Shown here: in pieces, positions 1-7,097 of the stretch | Layout of the letters: every line of letters begins with the position of its first letter | Position numbering within the stretch: position 1 is the stretch's first letter | Source of the DNA: Clostridia bacterium | Lineage (GTDB): Bacteria; Bacillota; Clostridia; Oscillospirales; CAG-272 | Reading direction: 5' to 3' | Length of the DNA stretch: 50,775 bases | Assembly (NCBI GenBank): GCA_017452545.1 | Contig: JAFTME010000003.1 | Span: 1-50,775 of the forward strand | Made by a program: the position numbers and the translations under genes | Notes under the pieces: model-generated | Database searches by the model: none | Told to the model about the DNA's origin: nothing | Seen by the model: only the letters and a program-made list of their open reading frames with translations

Positions 1-267
1 GATTTCACCTATTATCCTGCCATTATATCAAAATTTCAATTTTTCGGTATGCCGAAGGATCTCATGATTCAATCATGGATGATCACATTTGACAACCAAG
101 GCGAAATTTACCATATACAACTGTACAGTAAATATAACATACAAGAAGGAAGCACGGTGGTCAACAGTTTGAAGCAAACAACAGACAAGAAAATCGTTTG
201 GCCCGAGGAATTGGTCGGTGGTGGCACGGGTATCGGTGGAGTATATCGAATCGTTCCATTAGAATAA
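1..267 (+). CDS. Partial CDS, unknown protein (C-terminal 88 residues)
   Basis: The frame is open from the first base of the window and stops at TAA 265-267, so the 5' part of this gene lies outside. An internal ATG at 49 has no convincing ribosome site and is probably not the start. The visible part is soluble, mixed alpha/beta in look, with no membrane segment and no motif that I recognise; it ends in a Gly-rich stretch followed by VYRIVPLE. It lies 32 bp before the ABC permease on the same strand, so it may belong to the same transcript. No function can be assigned. Confidence 0.55.
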   Translation, partial: DFTYYPAIISKFQFFGMPKDLMIQSWMITFDNQGEIYHIQLYSKYNIQEGSTVVNSLKQTTDKKIVWPEELVGGGTGIGGVYRIVPLE

Positions 268-299
268 ACCACTCAAAAAAATTCAGGAGGATTTTCATT

Positions 300-1172
300 A
301 TGTTCTATACTATTTACAAAAACACATTTAAGACCTTATTCCGCTCCGTTATTTTCTATCTTGCGCTTGCCTTACTGATCGGCGTTGCCATTTACGAGGC
401 AATAGGCGGCGCGTATGGCTATTATGATATGGAGCTGAAGGAACTAATTATGGATACCGACCCGCGGTTTGTTTTGACCAAAGACAACTATATGCAAAAT
501 CCCAATAATGCCTGTTGCGCAAATATGATGATGTACGCCATGCCCCTGTTTGCCGTCATTTCCGCCGTGCTGGTGTTACATAGCAATTATAATGATCGTT
601 TTTACGAAATCGAAAAAGCAGGTAACGTCAAGTCTGTGACCTACTTCATGGCGCGTATTTTGGCGCTGATCACCATCAACGCTGTGCTGATTGCCTTTAC
701 CAGCCTGCTCACGCACTATTGGTACGTCTTCTCCCGCGGCGGCGTGAACGGCATGGGAACCATGGAAATGCTACTGGATTCCGTCGGCCGCGTGTTGCGC
801 TATGCCGTGTTCCTCGCCATTCCTTCCCTGACCTTCTATATAACCTTTACCTACGCCATCGGTAGCATTTTCAAGAGTGGCTGGGTCGGCGCCATCGCCG
901 GTATGGGACACGTCGTTGCCTACTTCATGGGATATCTTATGCTGCGCTTGCAGGTGGGTGAAATTGGAAAATTATATTTTGAATACCTTTGCCCGATTCC
1001 TACTAAGCTGCGAAGCTATCTTTATGCCTTTGATACCGCTGATGTTGCTGCACACATGGAACGAAGCGAAACCTCGCTTGGTAAAGCCGCGGCCTGCGTT
1101 GGTGTGCTGTTGGGTGTGTCGGTTATTTACAGCACGGTCAGCTACCTTTGCCAGCGCAAGCGCATTCAGTAA
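300..1172 (+). CDS. ABC-2-type transporter permease
   Basis: A 290-residue integral membrane protein. I chose ATG 300 because a clean AGGAGG sits at 285-290, nine bases upstream; a longer open frame from 198 has no such site and overlaps the preceding CDS. Hydrophobic helices are visible near residues 14-35, 75-95, 118-140, 165-185, 200-222 and 265-285, which fits the six-helix ABC-2 permease plan. It is followed by a second permease, an ATP-binding protein and a lipoprotein, all on the plus strand with short gaps, so it is most likely one half of a heteromeric export complex. The substrate is not evident. Sequence composition here is more AT-rich than in most of the window. Confidence 0.8.
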   Translation: MFYTIYKNTFKTLFRSVIFYLALALLIGVAIYEAIGGAYGYYDMELKELIMDTDPRFVLTKDNYMQNPNNACCANMMMYAMPLFAVISAVLVLHSNYNDRFYEIEKAGNVKSVTYFMARILALITINAVLIAFTSLLTHYWYVFSRGGVNGMGTMEMLLDSVGRVLRYAVFLAIPSLTFYITFTYAIGSIFKSGWVGAIAGMGHVVAYFMGYLMLRLQVGEIGKLYFEYLCPIPTKLRSYLYAFDTADVAAHMERSETSLGKAAACVGVLLGVSVIYSTVSYLCQRKRIQ

Positions 1173-1190
1173 GCAAGAGGAGTGAATCGA

Positions 1191-1928
1191 ATGTTATTGC
1201 TTCGTACTTATAAAAAGTATTGGTGGGTTGTGGCGTTGCTTCTCCCCGTCTTTGCCATTTTGACGCGCGTTTGGGAGCCATCGTCGCTCATTATGCCCTA
1301 TCCAAGGAACGGCTATCTTGCCTACTTAGAGTTGTTTTTACCTATGCTGTTATTGGTTCCCCTCTCGATGATGCTGTTTGATCGCTACGAGATTGAGCTG
1401 GCGCTGGTGTGTGGCGTGTCCACTATCAAGCTGATGCTTCAACGTGTGCTGGCGCTCGCCAGCTACGCCTACGGTGTCCTTGCTCTGTTCGTGCTCATCT
1501 TTCGCTACACCCCCTATGTCCCCGATCCGAATGCAAAGCTGATCTTTCCCATCGTCATCCCCGAGAGGTATCGGTGGTATATGCTGCTCTCTCTTGCTGT
1601 TACGCTATTGTTCTTCACCGCGCTGTTTCTGTTCTTCCGCGTGGTAACGCGCAACTGCTATCTGCCCGTGGGGCTTGGGTTGTTCGTCTTTCTATTCTTC
1701 AAGGAGCGATCGCAAGACATTCAAACGGCAGCGCTGGGCACGAAGCACGCCCTGTTTGACCCCTTTATATCCTGCTATTTTCTGGGGAACAGCGTTCCAG
1801 CATCACTCTCCCTTCCCCACCTTTGGACGCTCAACCGCTTGCTCTTCTTGGATCTTGGGCTGCTTCTCTTGGTGGTAAGCTGCCTGCTGCTTCGCCGTGA
1901 AAAGCTACATGAGGGCTTTGGCGAATAA
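1191..1928 (+). CDS. Second ABC transporter membrane subunit
   Basis: A 245-residue polytopic membrane protein, rich in Leu, Val and Phe, with about six hydrophobic helices and short basic loops. ATG 1191 is preferred over GTG 1182 because GAGGAG (1177-1182) lies eight bases before the ATG and overlaps the GTG. It starts 18 bp after the first permease and precedes the ATPase gene, so the two membrane proteins probably pair around the ATPase. It has no clear motif of its own; the role is inferred from topology and operon position. Confidence 0.7.
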   Translation: MLLLRTYKKYWWVVALLLPVFAILTRVWEPSSLIMPYPRNGYLAYLELFLPMLLLVPLSMMLFDRYEIELALVCGVSTIKLMLQRVLALASYAYGVLALFVLIFRYTPYVPDPNAKLIFPIVIPERYRWYMLLSLAVTLLFFTALFLFFRVVTRNCYLPVGLGLFVFLFFKERSQDIQTAALGTKHALFDPFISCYFLGNSVPASLSLPHLWTLNRLLFLDLGLLLLVVSCLLLRREKLHEGFGE

Positions 1929-1964
1929 TAAATCAAAACAACTATAAAATTATGGAGGAATATC

Positions 1965-2843
1965 ATGAATATCGAAATTAAGAATTTGACGAAGGTTTAT
2001 CCGCTTGGAAAAAAGAAGGCGCTGGATGGCGTAAATATCACCATCGGCAAGGGCATTTTCGGTCTGATCGGCAGAAACGGTGCCGGCAAAACCACCCTGA
2101 TGCGCATTTTAGCGACCATTATGCAAGCAACCGAGGGAGAAATTTACTTTGACGGTAAGGAACTGAATGCCAATAAAGAAGCCTTCCGCACCTCACTTGG
2201 CTATCTACCGCAAAGCACCAAGCTGATGCCTGCCTTGAATATCGTAGAGTTTTTGGACTACGTTTGCATCATGAAGGGCATCAAGGACAAAAACGAGCGC
2301 CGTGAACGCATCACTGCTGCCATTGAGACGGTCGGACTTGTTGGCGAGGAAAAGAAGCTACTGCGCGCCTATTCGGGCGGTATGCTGCGCCGTGCGGGCA
2401 TTGCACAGGTGCTGATTGGGGATCCGCAGGTGCTGATCATCGACGAGCCGACAACCGGTCTTGACCCGGAGGAACGCCTGTATTTCCTCAATCTGCTCTC
2501 CAAGATCGCCCGCGATCGCACCATCATTTTCTCCACACACATCACCGCCGACATCGAGCATCTGTGCCAGGACATCTGCGTGCTGGAGAAGGGACAAGTC
2601 AAATATCTCGGTAAAAAAGGCGAATTCATTTCGCGCATCGAGGGCAAGCTGTGGGAGCATAACGGTACCCCCGAGGACGAAGAACTGCTTCGCACGGAAA
2701 GCGTAGTCACCTCGGTGGCATACGTAGACGGTGCACCGTGTGTACGCTACGTATCCGACGCGCCCATTCTCCTTGGTAGCACCGCTATCACCGCGACACT
2801 CGAAGATGCTTACATATACGCGTTGGGCGGTGTGAAGCGCTAA
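1965..2843 (+). CDS. ABC transporter ATP-binding protein
   Basis: A 292-residue ABC ATPase of the type paired with ABC-2 permeases. Visible motifs are Walker A GRNGAGKTT (residues 36-44), Q-loop LPQ (Q83), signature YSGGM (136-140) and Walker B VLIIDEPT (156-163) followed by TGLDP, then a switch His in FSTH. The last roughly 80 residues form the extra C-terminal domain common in this family. The start has TGGAGG about eight bases upstream. It supplies energy for the two membrane proteins encoded immediately before it. By family it works at the inner face of the membrane, probably in export; the cargo is unknown. Confidence 0.9.
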   Translation: MNIEIKNLTKVYPLGKKKALDGVNITIGKGIFGLIGRNGAGKTTLMRILATIMQATEGEIYFDGKELNANKEAFRTSLGYLPQSTKLMPALNIVEFLDYVCIMKGIKDKNERRERITAAIETVGLVGEEKKLLRAYSGGMLRRAGIAQVLIGDPQVLIIDEPTTGLDPEERLYFLNLLSKIARDRTIIFSTHITADIEHLCQDICVLEKGQVKYLGKKGEFISRIEGKLWEHNGTPEDEELLRTESVVTSVAYVDGAPCVRYVSDAPILLGSTAITATLEDAYIYALGGVKR

Positions 2844-2871
2844 AATAACAATTGAAATAAGGAGAAACACC

Positions 2872-3786
2872 ATGAAAAAATTACTTATCCTGTTACTCGC
2901 TCTCGCCCTTGTTTTGACCGCCCTTGTTGGGTGTGCCAAACCCAACACGCCAAACGAACCGGGGAGCCCCAACACCGACACACCCCCTACCCCGCCCATC
3001 ACGGACGAGGACTATGACGAGATTATCGGCGGCGACAACTCCGGCAATCCCGGCGAAACGAATCCGCCCGAGGACAATCCTCCTGTGGACAATCCGCCTA
3101 CAACAGAAACACCCGAAGGTAGCCAGGTGGCAAGCGGATTTTTGGCTAAACAAAAGAAGTACAACTACGGCGAGAACAATATCGTTATGCTTAACGTAAC
3201 CAACCAAAACGAAGAAAATTACTCGGTTAAAGTAGAGGGCTATTATCTGGATGCTGACGGCAAAGTTTTGAAGACAGAAACCAAATTTGTCGAGGGTTAT
3301 GCAGCAGGGTACGTCAAGGACTTCCTCTTTAACCCCGGCATTGCGTTTGACAGCTTCAAGTTCACGCTGACAGCAGAAAAGTTTAGCGGAGAATGCTATG
3401 AGGATGATTTTTATATGAAGGATGTAGTCCTTCGGCAAGGAACCGCACACGGCTTTACACCGGAAGAACTAGCCGCAGGATTTGAAGTCACAAAACAATA
3501 TCCCTGCCTTTGGCTGGATGGCTCATGGGGATATTCCGGCACTACCTATCCTGCCTATTTTGATAGGACTTATATTATCATCAATTCCAACGGTGACGTT
3601 CATCTCATATTGGATCATAACAATTTCAACAGCATCCTAGGATATAGAATACCACGGCCTAATGCCGTCAATTCGACCATTTGGAGTTTATATCTGTCTT
3701 TTTCAGAAGAAGATGTATGGCCAACGGAATTGCGCGATGGCTACCAAATACTTTTTGCATTTACAGCTTCTGAGACTGAAGAATAG
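2872..3786 (+). CDS. Surface lipoprotein of unknown function
   Basis: 304 residues with a lipoprotein signal: KK, a Leu/Ala-rich helix and lipobox LVGC with the lipidated Cys at residue 21. Residues about 23-82 are a Pro/Asn/Asp/Thr-rich, acidic, low-complexity linker that holds the folded part away from the membrane. Residues about 85-304 look like beta-rich extracellular domains, beginning with a FxxxL-type domain that resembles those in other Clostridial exported proteins, but I cannot name a family. RBS AAGGAGA precedes the ATG. It is the last gene of the ABC transporter cluster (28 bp gap), so it may be a transporter accessory or the exported partner. A strong terminator follows. Confidence 0.75.
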   Translation: MKKLLILLLALALVLTALVGCAKPNTPNEPGSPNTDTPPTPPITDEDYDEIIGGDNSGNPGETNPPEDNPPVDNPPTTETPEGSQVASGFLAKQKKYNYGENNIVMLNVTNQNEENYSVKVEGYYLDADGKVLKTETKFVEGYAAGYVKDFLFNPGIAFDSFKFTLTAEKFSGECYEDDFYMKDVVLRQGTAHGFTPEELAAGFEVTKQYPCLWLDGSWGYSGTTYPAYFDRTYIIINSNGDVHLILDHNNFNSILGYRIPRPNAVNSTIWSLYLSFSEEDVWPTELRDGYQILFAFTASETEE

Positions 3787-3840
3787 AAATTAGCTTGTAG
3801 AAGTATTGAATGAATTTTTGAAGTGATATGGCAAGCAAAA

Positions 3841-3886
3841 AAGGCCTCTGTATAACTGAAATGGGTTATACAGAGGTCTTTTTATA
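3841..3886 (+). terminator. Rho-independent terminator of the ABC/lipoprotein cluster
   Basis: A 16-bp stem with one GU pair joins 3841-3856 (AAGGCCTCTGTATAAC) to 3865-3880, with an eight-base loop and then TTTTAT. It lies 55 bp after the lipoprotein stop. Confidence 0.85.
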
Positions 3887-3942
3887 TGCTTCAATTGACA
3901 ATATCCGCAGACGCACCATAAAGACCTACTGTTATCTATGAG

Positions 3943-3996
3943 TTTGTCAATTCAATTTGATCATTTTTTTCAAAATGATCAAATTGAATTGACAAA
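3943..3996. repeat. Perfect 25-bp inverted repeat
   Basis: Arms 3943-3967 and 3972-3996 are exact reverse complements, separated by only TTTC. The arms are AT-rich and both contain TTGATCA/TGATCAA and a TCAATT/AATTGA block. There is no T-run after either arm that would make it a typical terminator. It could be a remnant of an element end, an operator or a cruciform site. Confidence 0.85.
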
Positions 3997-4042
3997 TGAA
4001 AATTATCCGAGCGTGAGGATGAGATAGAGTTACATAAAAAAT

Positions 4043-4092
4043 GCAGCCCCGCTCAACATCGGTTGACATTGAACGGGACTGGATTTTTTGTG
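4043..4092. terminator. Probable bidirectional terminator
   Basis: AGCCCCGCTCAA (4045-4056) pairs, with GU wobbles, with TTGAACGGGACT (4070-4081). A run of six T follows on the plus strand (GGATTTTTTG) and a similar run on the minus strand (GCATTTTTTA). It would stop transcripts coming from the cotJ side and any read-through from the left. Confidence 0.5.
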
Positions 4093-4217
4093 CACAGCGA
4101 GAGGTTGATTTGGTAAAGAAGATCAGCATATTCTTGCATTTTTGTTGTTTGTTGTTCTTATATGATAGCAGGGTGGCAAATTTTGAACATTTTTTCGAAG
4201 TGCGAAAAATCCTTATT

Positions 4218-4679
4218 TTACAAGGGTTTTCGTCGATTTTTTGATAAAGGTTGTACTTGTGTGATTGCAGCATCTGCCGCGAGGTCCTCGTTGAGGTCGG
4301 CGATGGGATCGCCCTTAACGGCGATATATTTCATATCGTTGGGCACGCCGGAGGCAGCAACGGGATAGACACCGGTGGTATGATCGACGAAATAGGCAGC
4401 AAAGGGGGTGCCGACGATCTGCTCCTCGCGCAGATTGCGGGTCAGCTGATGGATGATGGCGGCAACCATCTCAAGGTGCCCGAGCTCTTCGCTGCCGACG
4501 TCAGTCAAAAGACCAACGACGTCGCCGTGCGGCATGGAATAGCGCTGGTGCAGATAGCGCATAGAGGCGCTGAGCTCGCCATCGGGGCCACCGACTTGAC
4601 TGATGATGGCGCTTGCCAGCGCGGGATTGGGATTTTTAATCTTTACGGGATATTGCAGCTTCTTCTCATACGTCCACAT
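4218..4679 (-). pseudogene. cotJC: 3'-truncated spore coat protein CotJC (manganese-catalase family)
   Basis: The first roughly 138 residues match CotJC, the manganese-catalase-like coat protein: MWTYEKKLQYP at the N-terminus, GELSAS (E35), SEELGHLE (E65, H68) and the KGDPIADLNEDLAA block (122-135). CotJC is normally about 189 residues, and the next helix should carry EE and later a His that complete the di-manganese site. Here the similarity stops at residue about 138 and the frame runs on through an unrelated tail, TQVQPLSKNRRKPL, to a stop at 4218. About 50 residues, with two of the five usual metal ligands, are missing. No continuation is seen in another frame, so this is a truncation and not a frameshift. 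RBS AAAGGAGTG precedes the ATG, and the gene follows cotJB by 15 bp. It may still make a coat protein but is unlikely to be a working catalase. Confidence 0.75.
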
Positions 4680-4694
4680 GGATATTCACTCCTT

Positions 4695-5153
4695 TCAAAG
4701 TTGACCCTTGTCGTTTCCGACAAAGTCGAGCTGCCAGGGCCAGGGGCTTGCAGTCCAATCCCAGCGCTCGCTGCTTTGGTTTCCAATGGCGCGGACGGGG
4801 GCGCACAGCGCTTCATACTGCTCGATCACCTGCGCGCGCTCGCAGCGCAAGCGATGGAAATGATCAAGTGCACGGCTGCAATCGGGGTAAACGTCCAAAT
4901 ACAGAACGATTTCATTGATGGCAAAATCGAGCGTCTGCAGGCGGCGCATCAGCTGGCGGCACTGCTCGGTATTGGCGGGAGAATTGCCACAGCCGCAGCC
5001 ACCTCCGTTGTTCCCTGCCTCGCCCCTTGCGTGGATACGGTTGGAGCAGCCGCCCGTCTGTGACGCGGTACCGCAGCCGCAACCGGTACGGCGAGGGGGA
5101 TCCTGCTCCCGGCGGCGATTGCCAAAGATGCCGTTGGTATTACAATTATTCAC
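4695..5153 (-). CDS. cotJB: Spore coat protein CotJB with Cys/Gly-rich N-terminal extension
   Basis: The last 85 or so residues are CotJB-like: LQTLDFAINEIVLYLDVYP, then YEALCAPVRAIGN and the WDWTASPWPW C-terminal signature. CotJB is usually about 85-90 residues; here 65 extra residues precede it, with GCGCG and GGGCGCG runs and basic stretches. I chose GTG 5153 as start: it overlaps the end of cotJA (coupled translation) and has GGAGG nine bases upstream. A longer open frame to 5309 is only the shadow of cotJA. In Bacillus the CotJ proteins form a coat complex made in the mother cell. The Cys-rich extension may allow disulfide cross-linking; that is inference. Confidence 0.8.
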   Translation of the reverse strand: MNNCNTNGIFGNRRREQDPPRRTGCGCGTASQTGGCSNRIHARGEAGNNGGGCGCGNSPANTEQCRQLMRRLQTLDFAINEIVLYLDVYPDCSRALDHFHRLRCERAQVIEQYEALCAPVRAIGNQSSERWDWTASPWPWQLDFVGNDKGQL

Positions 5154-5502
5154 AGAACTTACCCTCCTTTCCGCCGTAGAACGGCAAATCCAGCGCGCGG
5201 AACAGTGTACCGCGGCGCAGGGCGGTCTCCTCGTCGTACAGGTCATCATACTGCTGCAGCGGCATATACAGGGCGGCAAGAATACCGCCGCGAATGCCGA
5301 AGCCCTCATGCGCGTCGTCCGTATACGACTGCTTTTGCATCGGGCAGCTTGCGCCGACCGTCACCGCTGCGGGGACGTCGCCGCCGTGCTCGCAGCAGCC
5401 GCAATTTCCGCGGTCGGCAGGCAGACGCGGTGCGCCGAGAAGATGACGCAGCAGCTCGTCGTCCACACGCTCCTGCGGCGTCAGATCCTGATTCAAATTC
5501 AA
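5146..5502 (-). CDS. cotJA: Spore coat-associated protein CotJA-like
   Basis: 118 residues. The C-terminal half carries the CotJA signature: LAALYMPLQQYDDLYD followed by ALRRGTLFRALDLPFYGG. The N-terminal part is longer than usual and includes GNCGCCEHGG, so Cys clusters occur here as in the neighbouring CotJB. I prefer TTG 5502 as start because AAGGAGGA lies eight bases upstream; the ATG at 5526 overlaps that site. It is the first gene of cotJA-cotJB-cotJC, with cotJB overlapping its stop. Expression is expected in the mother cell during sporulation. Confidence 0.8.
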   Translation of the reverse strand: MNLNQDLTPQERVDDELLRHLLGAPRLPADRGNCGCCEHGGDVPAAVTVGASCPMQKQSYTDDAHEGFGIRGGILAALYMPLQQYDDLYDEETALRRGTLFRALDLPFYGGKEGKFCE

Positions 5503-5521
5503 AATGTGTTCCTCCTTCCAA

Positions 5522-5590
5522 GGCACCGCCGGGTCTGTGCGCGGCGCCTCACTACAATATATGCGGAAGGGCGAAAAATGTCAAACGCTG
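5522..5590 (-). promoter_or_regulatory. Possible sporulation promoter and 5' hairpin of cotJ
   Basis: On the minus strand CATATATT (5556-5563) resembles the SigE -10 element CATACAxT, with a GACATTTTT block a little over ten bases upstream of it. Downstream, GGCGCCGC and GCGGTGCC (5522-5549) can form an 8-bp hairpin in the leader just before the ribosome site. SigE control is known for cotJ in Bacillus; here it is inferred from a partial match. Confidence 0.35.
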
Positions 5591-5649
5591 CGATTGTTTG
5601 TCGTTGTTCGTCGGGGCAAAAAAATTTCCCACTTTTTTTCAAAAAGGGG

Positions 5650-5678
5650 TTGACATTTCAAATAATATGTTGTATAAT
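5650..5678 (+). promoter_or_regulatory. Consensus sigma-A promoter of tRNA-Arg
   Basis: TTGACA (5650-5655), a 17-bp spacer and TATAAT (5673-5678): a perfect consensus promoter. The predicted start, near 5685, is about 18 bp before the tRNA. Confidence 0.9.
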
Positions 5679-5702
5679 AATGTGGTCGTTGAGAAACGGC
5701 AT

Positions 5703-5779
5703 GCGGTGTTAGCTCAGCTGGATAGAGTGTTTGGCTACGAACCAAAAGGTCGGGGGTTCGAATCCCTTACACCGTACCA
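5703..5779 (+). tRNA. tRNA-Arg (anticodon ACG)
   Basis: The acceptor stem GCGGTGT pairs with ACACCGT (one GU), the D arm is GCTC...GAGT, the anticodon stem TTTGG/CCAAA encloses CTACGAA with anticodon ACG, and the T loop is TTCGAAT. CCA is encoded (5777-5779). ACG becomes ICG after deamination by TadA and reads CGU, CGC and CGA. A perfect promoter precedes it and a terminator follows. Confidence 0.93.
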
Positions 5780-5784
5780 AAAAA

Positions 5785-5815
5785 ATGCCTACGCAATAGC
5801 GTAGGCATTTTTTTA
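5785..5815 (+). terminator. Terminator of tRNA-Arg
   Basis: A perfect 10-bp stem, ATGCCTACGC (5785-5794) with GCGTAGGCAT (5799-5808), loop AATA, then a T run (5809-5813) continuing into ATTTG. Confidence 0.9.
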
Positions 5816-5927
5816 TTTGTATTGTGCTTTGATTACGGCGCGCCGTTCGTTTTCGGAGCGCAACCGATTAAATATATGCGAATGATACGAAAGCGAAGGT
5901 CGTTTTATTGACTGTCGGCATCCTTCA

Positions 5928-5956
5928 TTGACTTCTGCTTTATTTTGTGTTATAAT
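5928..5956 (+). promoter_or_regulatory. Promoter of the M42 aminopeptidase gene
   Basis: TTGACT (5928-5933), 17-bp spacer, TATAAT (5951-5956). It lies 55 bp before the chosen ATG. Confidence 0.8.
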
Positions 5957-6010
5957 GAAAACAAGAAATCACAAGAGCCCTCGCGCTCTTGGGCAAAGGA
6001 AGAATGCAAC

Positions 6011-7048
6011 ATGAACAAGGAATTTTTATTTGATCTGCTGCGGACGGGCTCCGTTTCCGGAAACGAGGCAGAGCTGGAAAAAAAGATCTACGATTATATG
6101 CAGGACAAGGCGGATGCGGTGTCGGTTGACGAGCTGGGCAACGTGACCGCGGCGCTCAATCCGACGGCAACATTCAAGGTGCTGGCAACCGGCCATGCAG
6201 ACGAGATCGGTCTTATGGTCAGCGCAATCGGCAGCGACGGCACACTGATGGTAACCGAGATCGGCGGCATCTATCCCACGACGTATCCCGGGCACAAGGT
6301 ACGCATCTACACCAAAAACGGTGTGATTTTCGGTGCAGTGGCAAACTCCAGAGAGATCGCCAAGAATAAGGAGCCGGAGGCGTCCTCGCTTCGGATCGAC
6401 ATTGGCGCGAAGGATCGCGAGGATGCGCAAAAATACGTGGAGCTCGGCGACACGGTAACCTTTGACACGGACGTTCGGGAGCTGCTCAACGATTGCATTT
6501 CCGGCAGAGCGCTGGACGATCGGATCGGAGCGTTTATTGTCATGGAGGCGTTGGCGAAGGCAAAGGCGCAGGGGGCTTCGGTCGGCTGCTACGCCGTCGC
6601 AACGACCGGTGAGGAAACGACAGGAAACGGTGCGTATTTCTCCGCCTCCCGTATCAAGCCGAGCATCGCGATTGCCGTTGACGTGACGTATACCTCAGAT
6701 AACTGCGGCATCAGTGAGGCGGAAACCGGAGATATTTCCGTTGGCAAGGGGCCCGTTCTTTGCAACAACCCGTCCATTCACAAAAAGGTTAACGAGCAGC
6801 TGCGCGCGTGCGCTCGCAAGCTGGGGCTGGCGGTTCAGACCGAGGCTGCCAGTGGCAGGACCGGAACCGACGGTGACATCATGCACAAGACAGGACTTGG
6901 TGTTCCCTTCGCGCTGGTATCCATTCCTCTCCGTTACATGCACAATCCCGCCGAGGTGGGATCGCTGAAGGATATCCGGGATTGCATTGATCTTCTTGCG
7001 GAATTTTTCGTAAGCTGCACGGAACATATGAATCTGAAGCCGTTCTGA
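6011..7048 (+). CDS. M42 family metallo-aminopeptidase (glutamyl aminopeptidase/endoglucanase family)
   Basis: 345 residues, the normal M42 length. The di-metal site can be read: GHADEIG (H62, D64), LDDR (bridging Asp 169/170), TGEE (E201 base, E202 ligand), AVDVTY (D224) and a late MHNPAEV His. It is cytosolic, forms large tetrahedral oligomers in characterised members, and trims N-terminal residues from short peptides; some relatives were misnamed endoglucanase. ATG 6011 is chosen over an upstream in-frame start at 5945 because AAGGAAG lies about eight bases before it and the promoter -10 falls inside the longer frame. It stands alone between a tRNA and a convergent operon. Confidence 0.9.
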   Translation: MNKEFLFDLLRTGSVSGNEAELEKKIYDYMQDKADAVSVDELGNVTAALNPTATFKVLATGHADEIGLMVSAIGSDGTLMVTEIGGIYPTTYPGHKVRIYTKNGVIFGAVANSREIAKNKEPEASSLRIDIGAKDREDAQKYVELGDTVTFDTDVRELLNDCISGRALDDRIGAFIVMEALAKAKAQGASVGCYAVATTGEETTGNGAYFSASRIKPSIAIAVDVTYTSDNCGISEAETGDISVGKGPVLCNNPSIHKKVNEQLRACARKLGLAVQTEAASGRTGTDGDIMHKTGLGVPFALVSIPLRYMHNPAEVGSLKDIRDCIDLLAEFFVSCTEHMNLKPF

Positions 7049-7062
7049 ATTTGAAGCAAAAC

Positions 7063-7094
7063 GGAGCCGACGCTCATGCGTCGGCTCCTTGCTT
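7063..7094. terminator. Terminator between convergent genes
   Basis: A perfect 11-bp stem GGAGCCGACGC / GCGTCGGCTCC (7063-7073, 7078-7088) with loop TCAT. TTGCTTT follows on the plus strand and GTTTTGCTT on the minus strand, so it can serve both the aminopeptidase gene and the transglutaminase operon. Confidence 0.75.
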
Positions 7095-7097
7095 TGA

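Larger units (their letters stand above)
3787..4217. other. AT-rich intergenic stretch with three hairpins
   Basis: No gene is supported here. Going left to right it holds the terminator of the lipoprotein gene (3841-3886), a perfect 25-bp inverted repeat (3943-3996), a weaker GU-containing hairpin with T runs on both sides (4043-4092), and about 125 bp of AT-rich DNA up to the broken end of cotJC. Short open frames on both strands have low-complexity translations, no ribosome site and no resemblance to anything known. Confidence 0.6.

Noticed and set aside
3947..4273. Possible small gene on the minus strand next to cotJC (108 codons)
   Set aside because: It overlaps cotJC and three hairpins, and its translation is low-complexity Lys/Ile/Asn-rich with no ribosome site.
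4218..4290. Sequencing frameshift as the reason for the short CotJC
   Set aside because: None of the other frames downstream continues with CotJC-like residues; the following DNA is unrelated and AT-rich.
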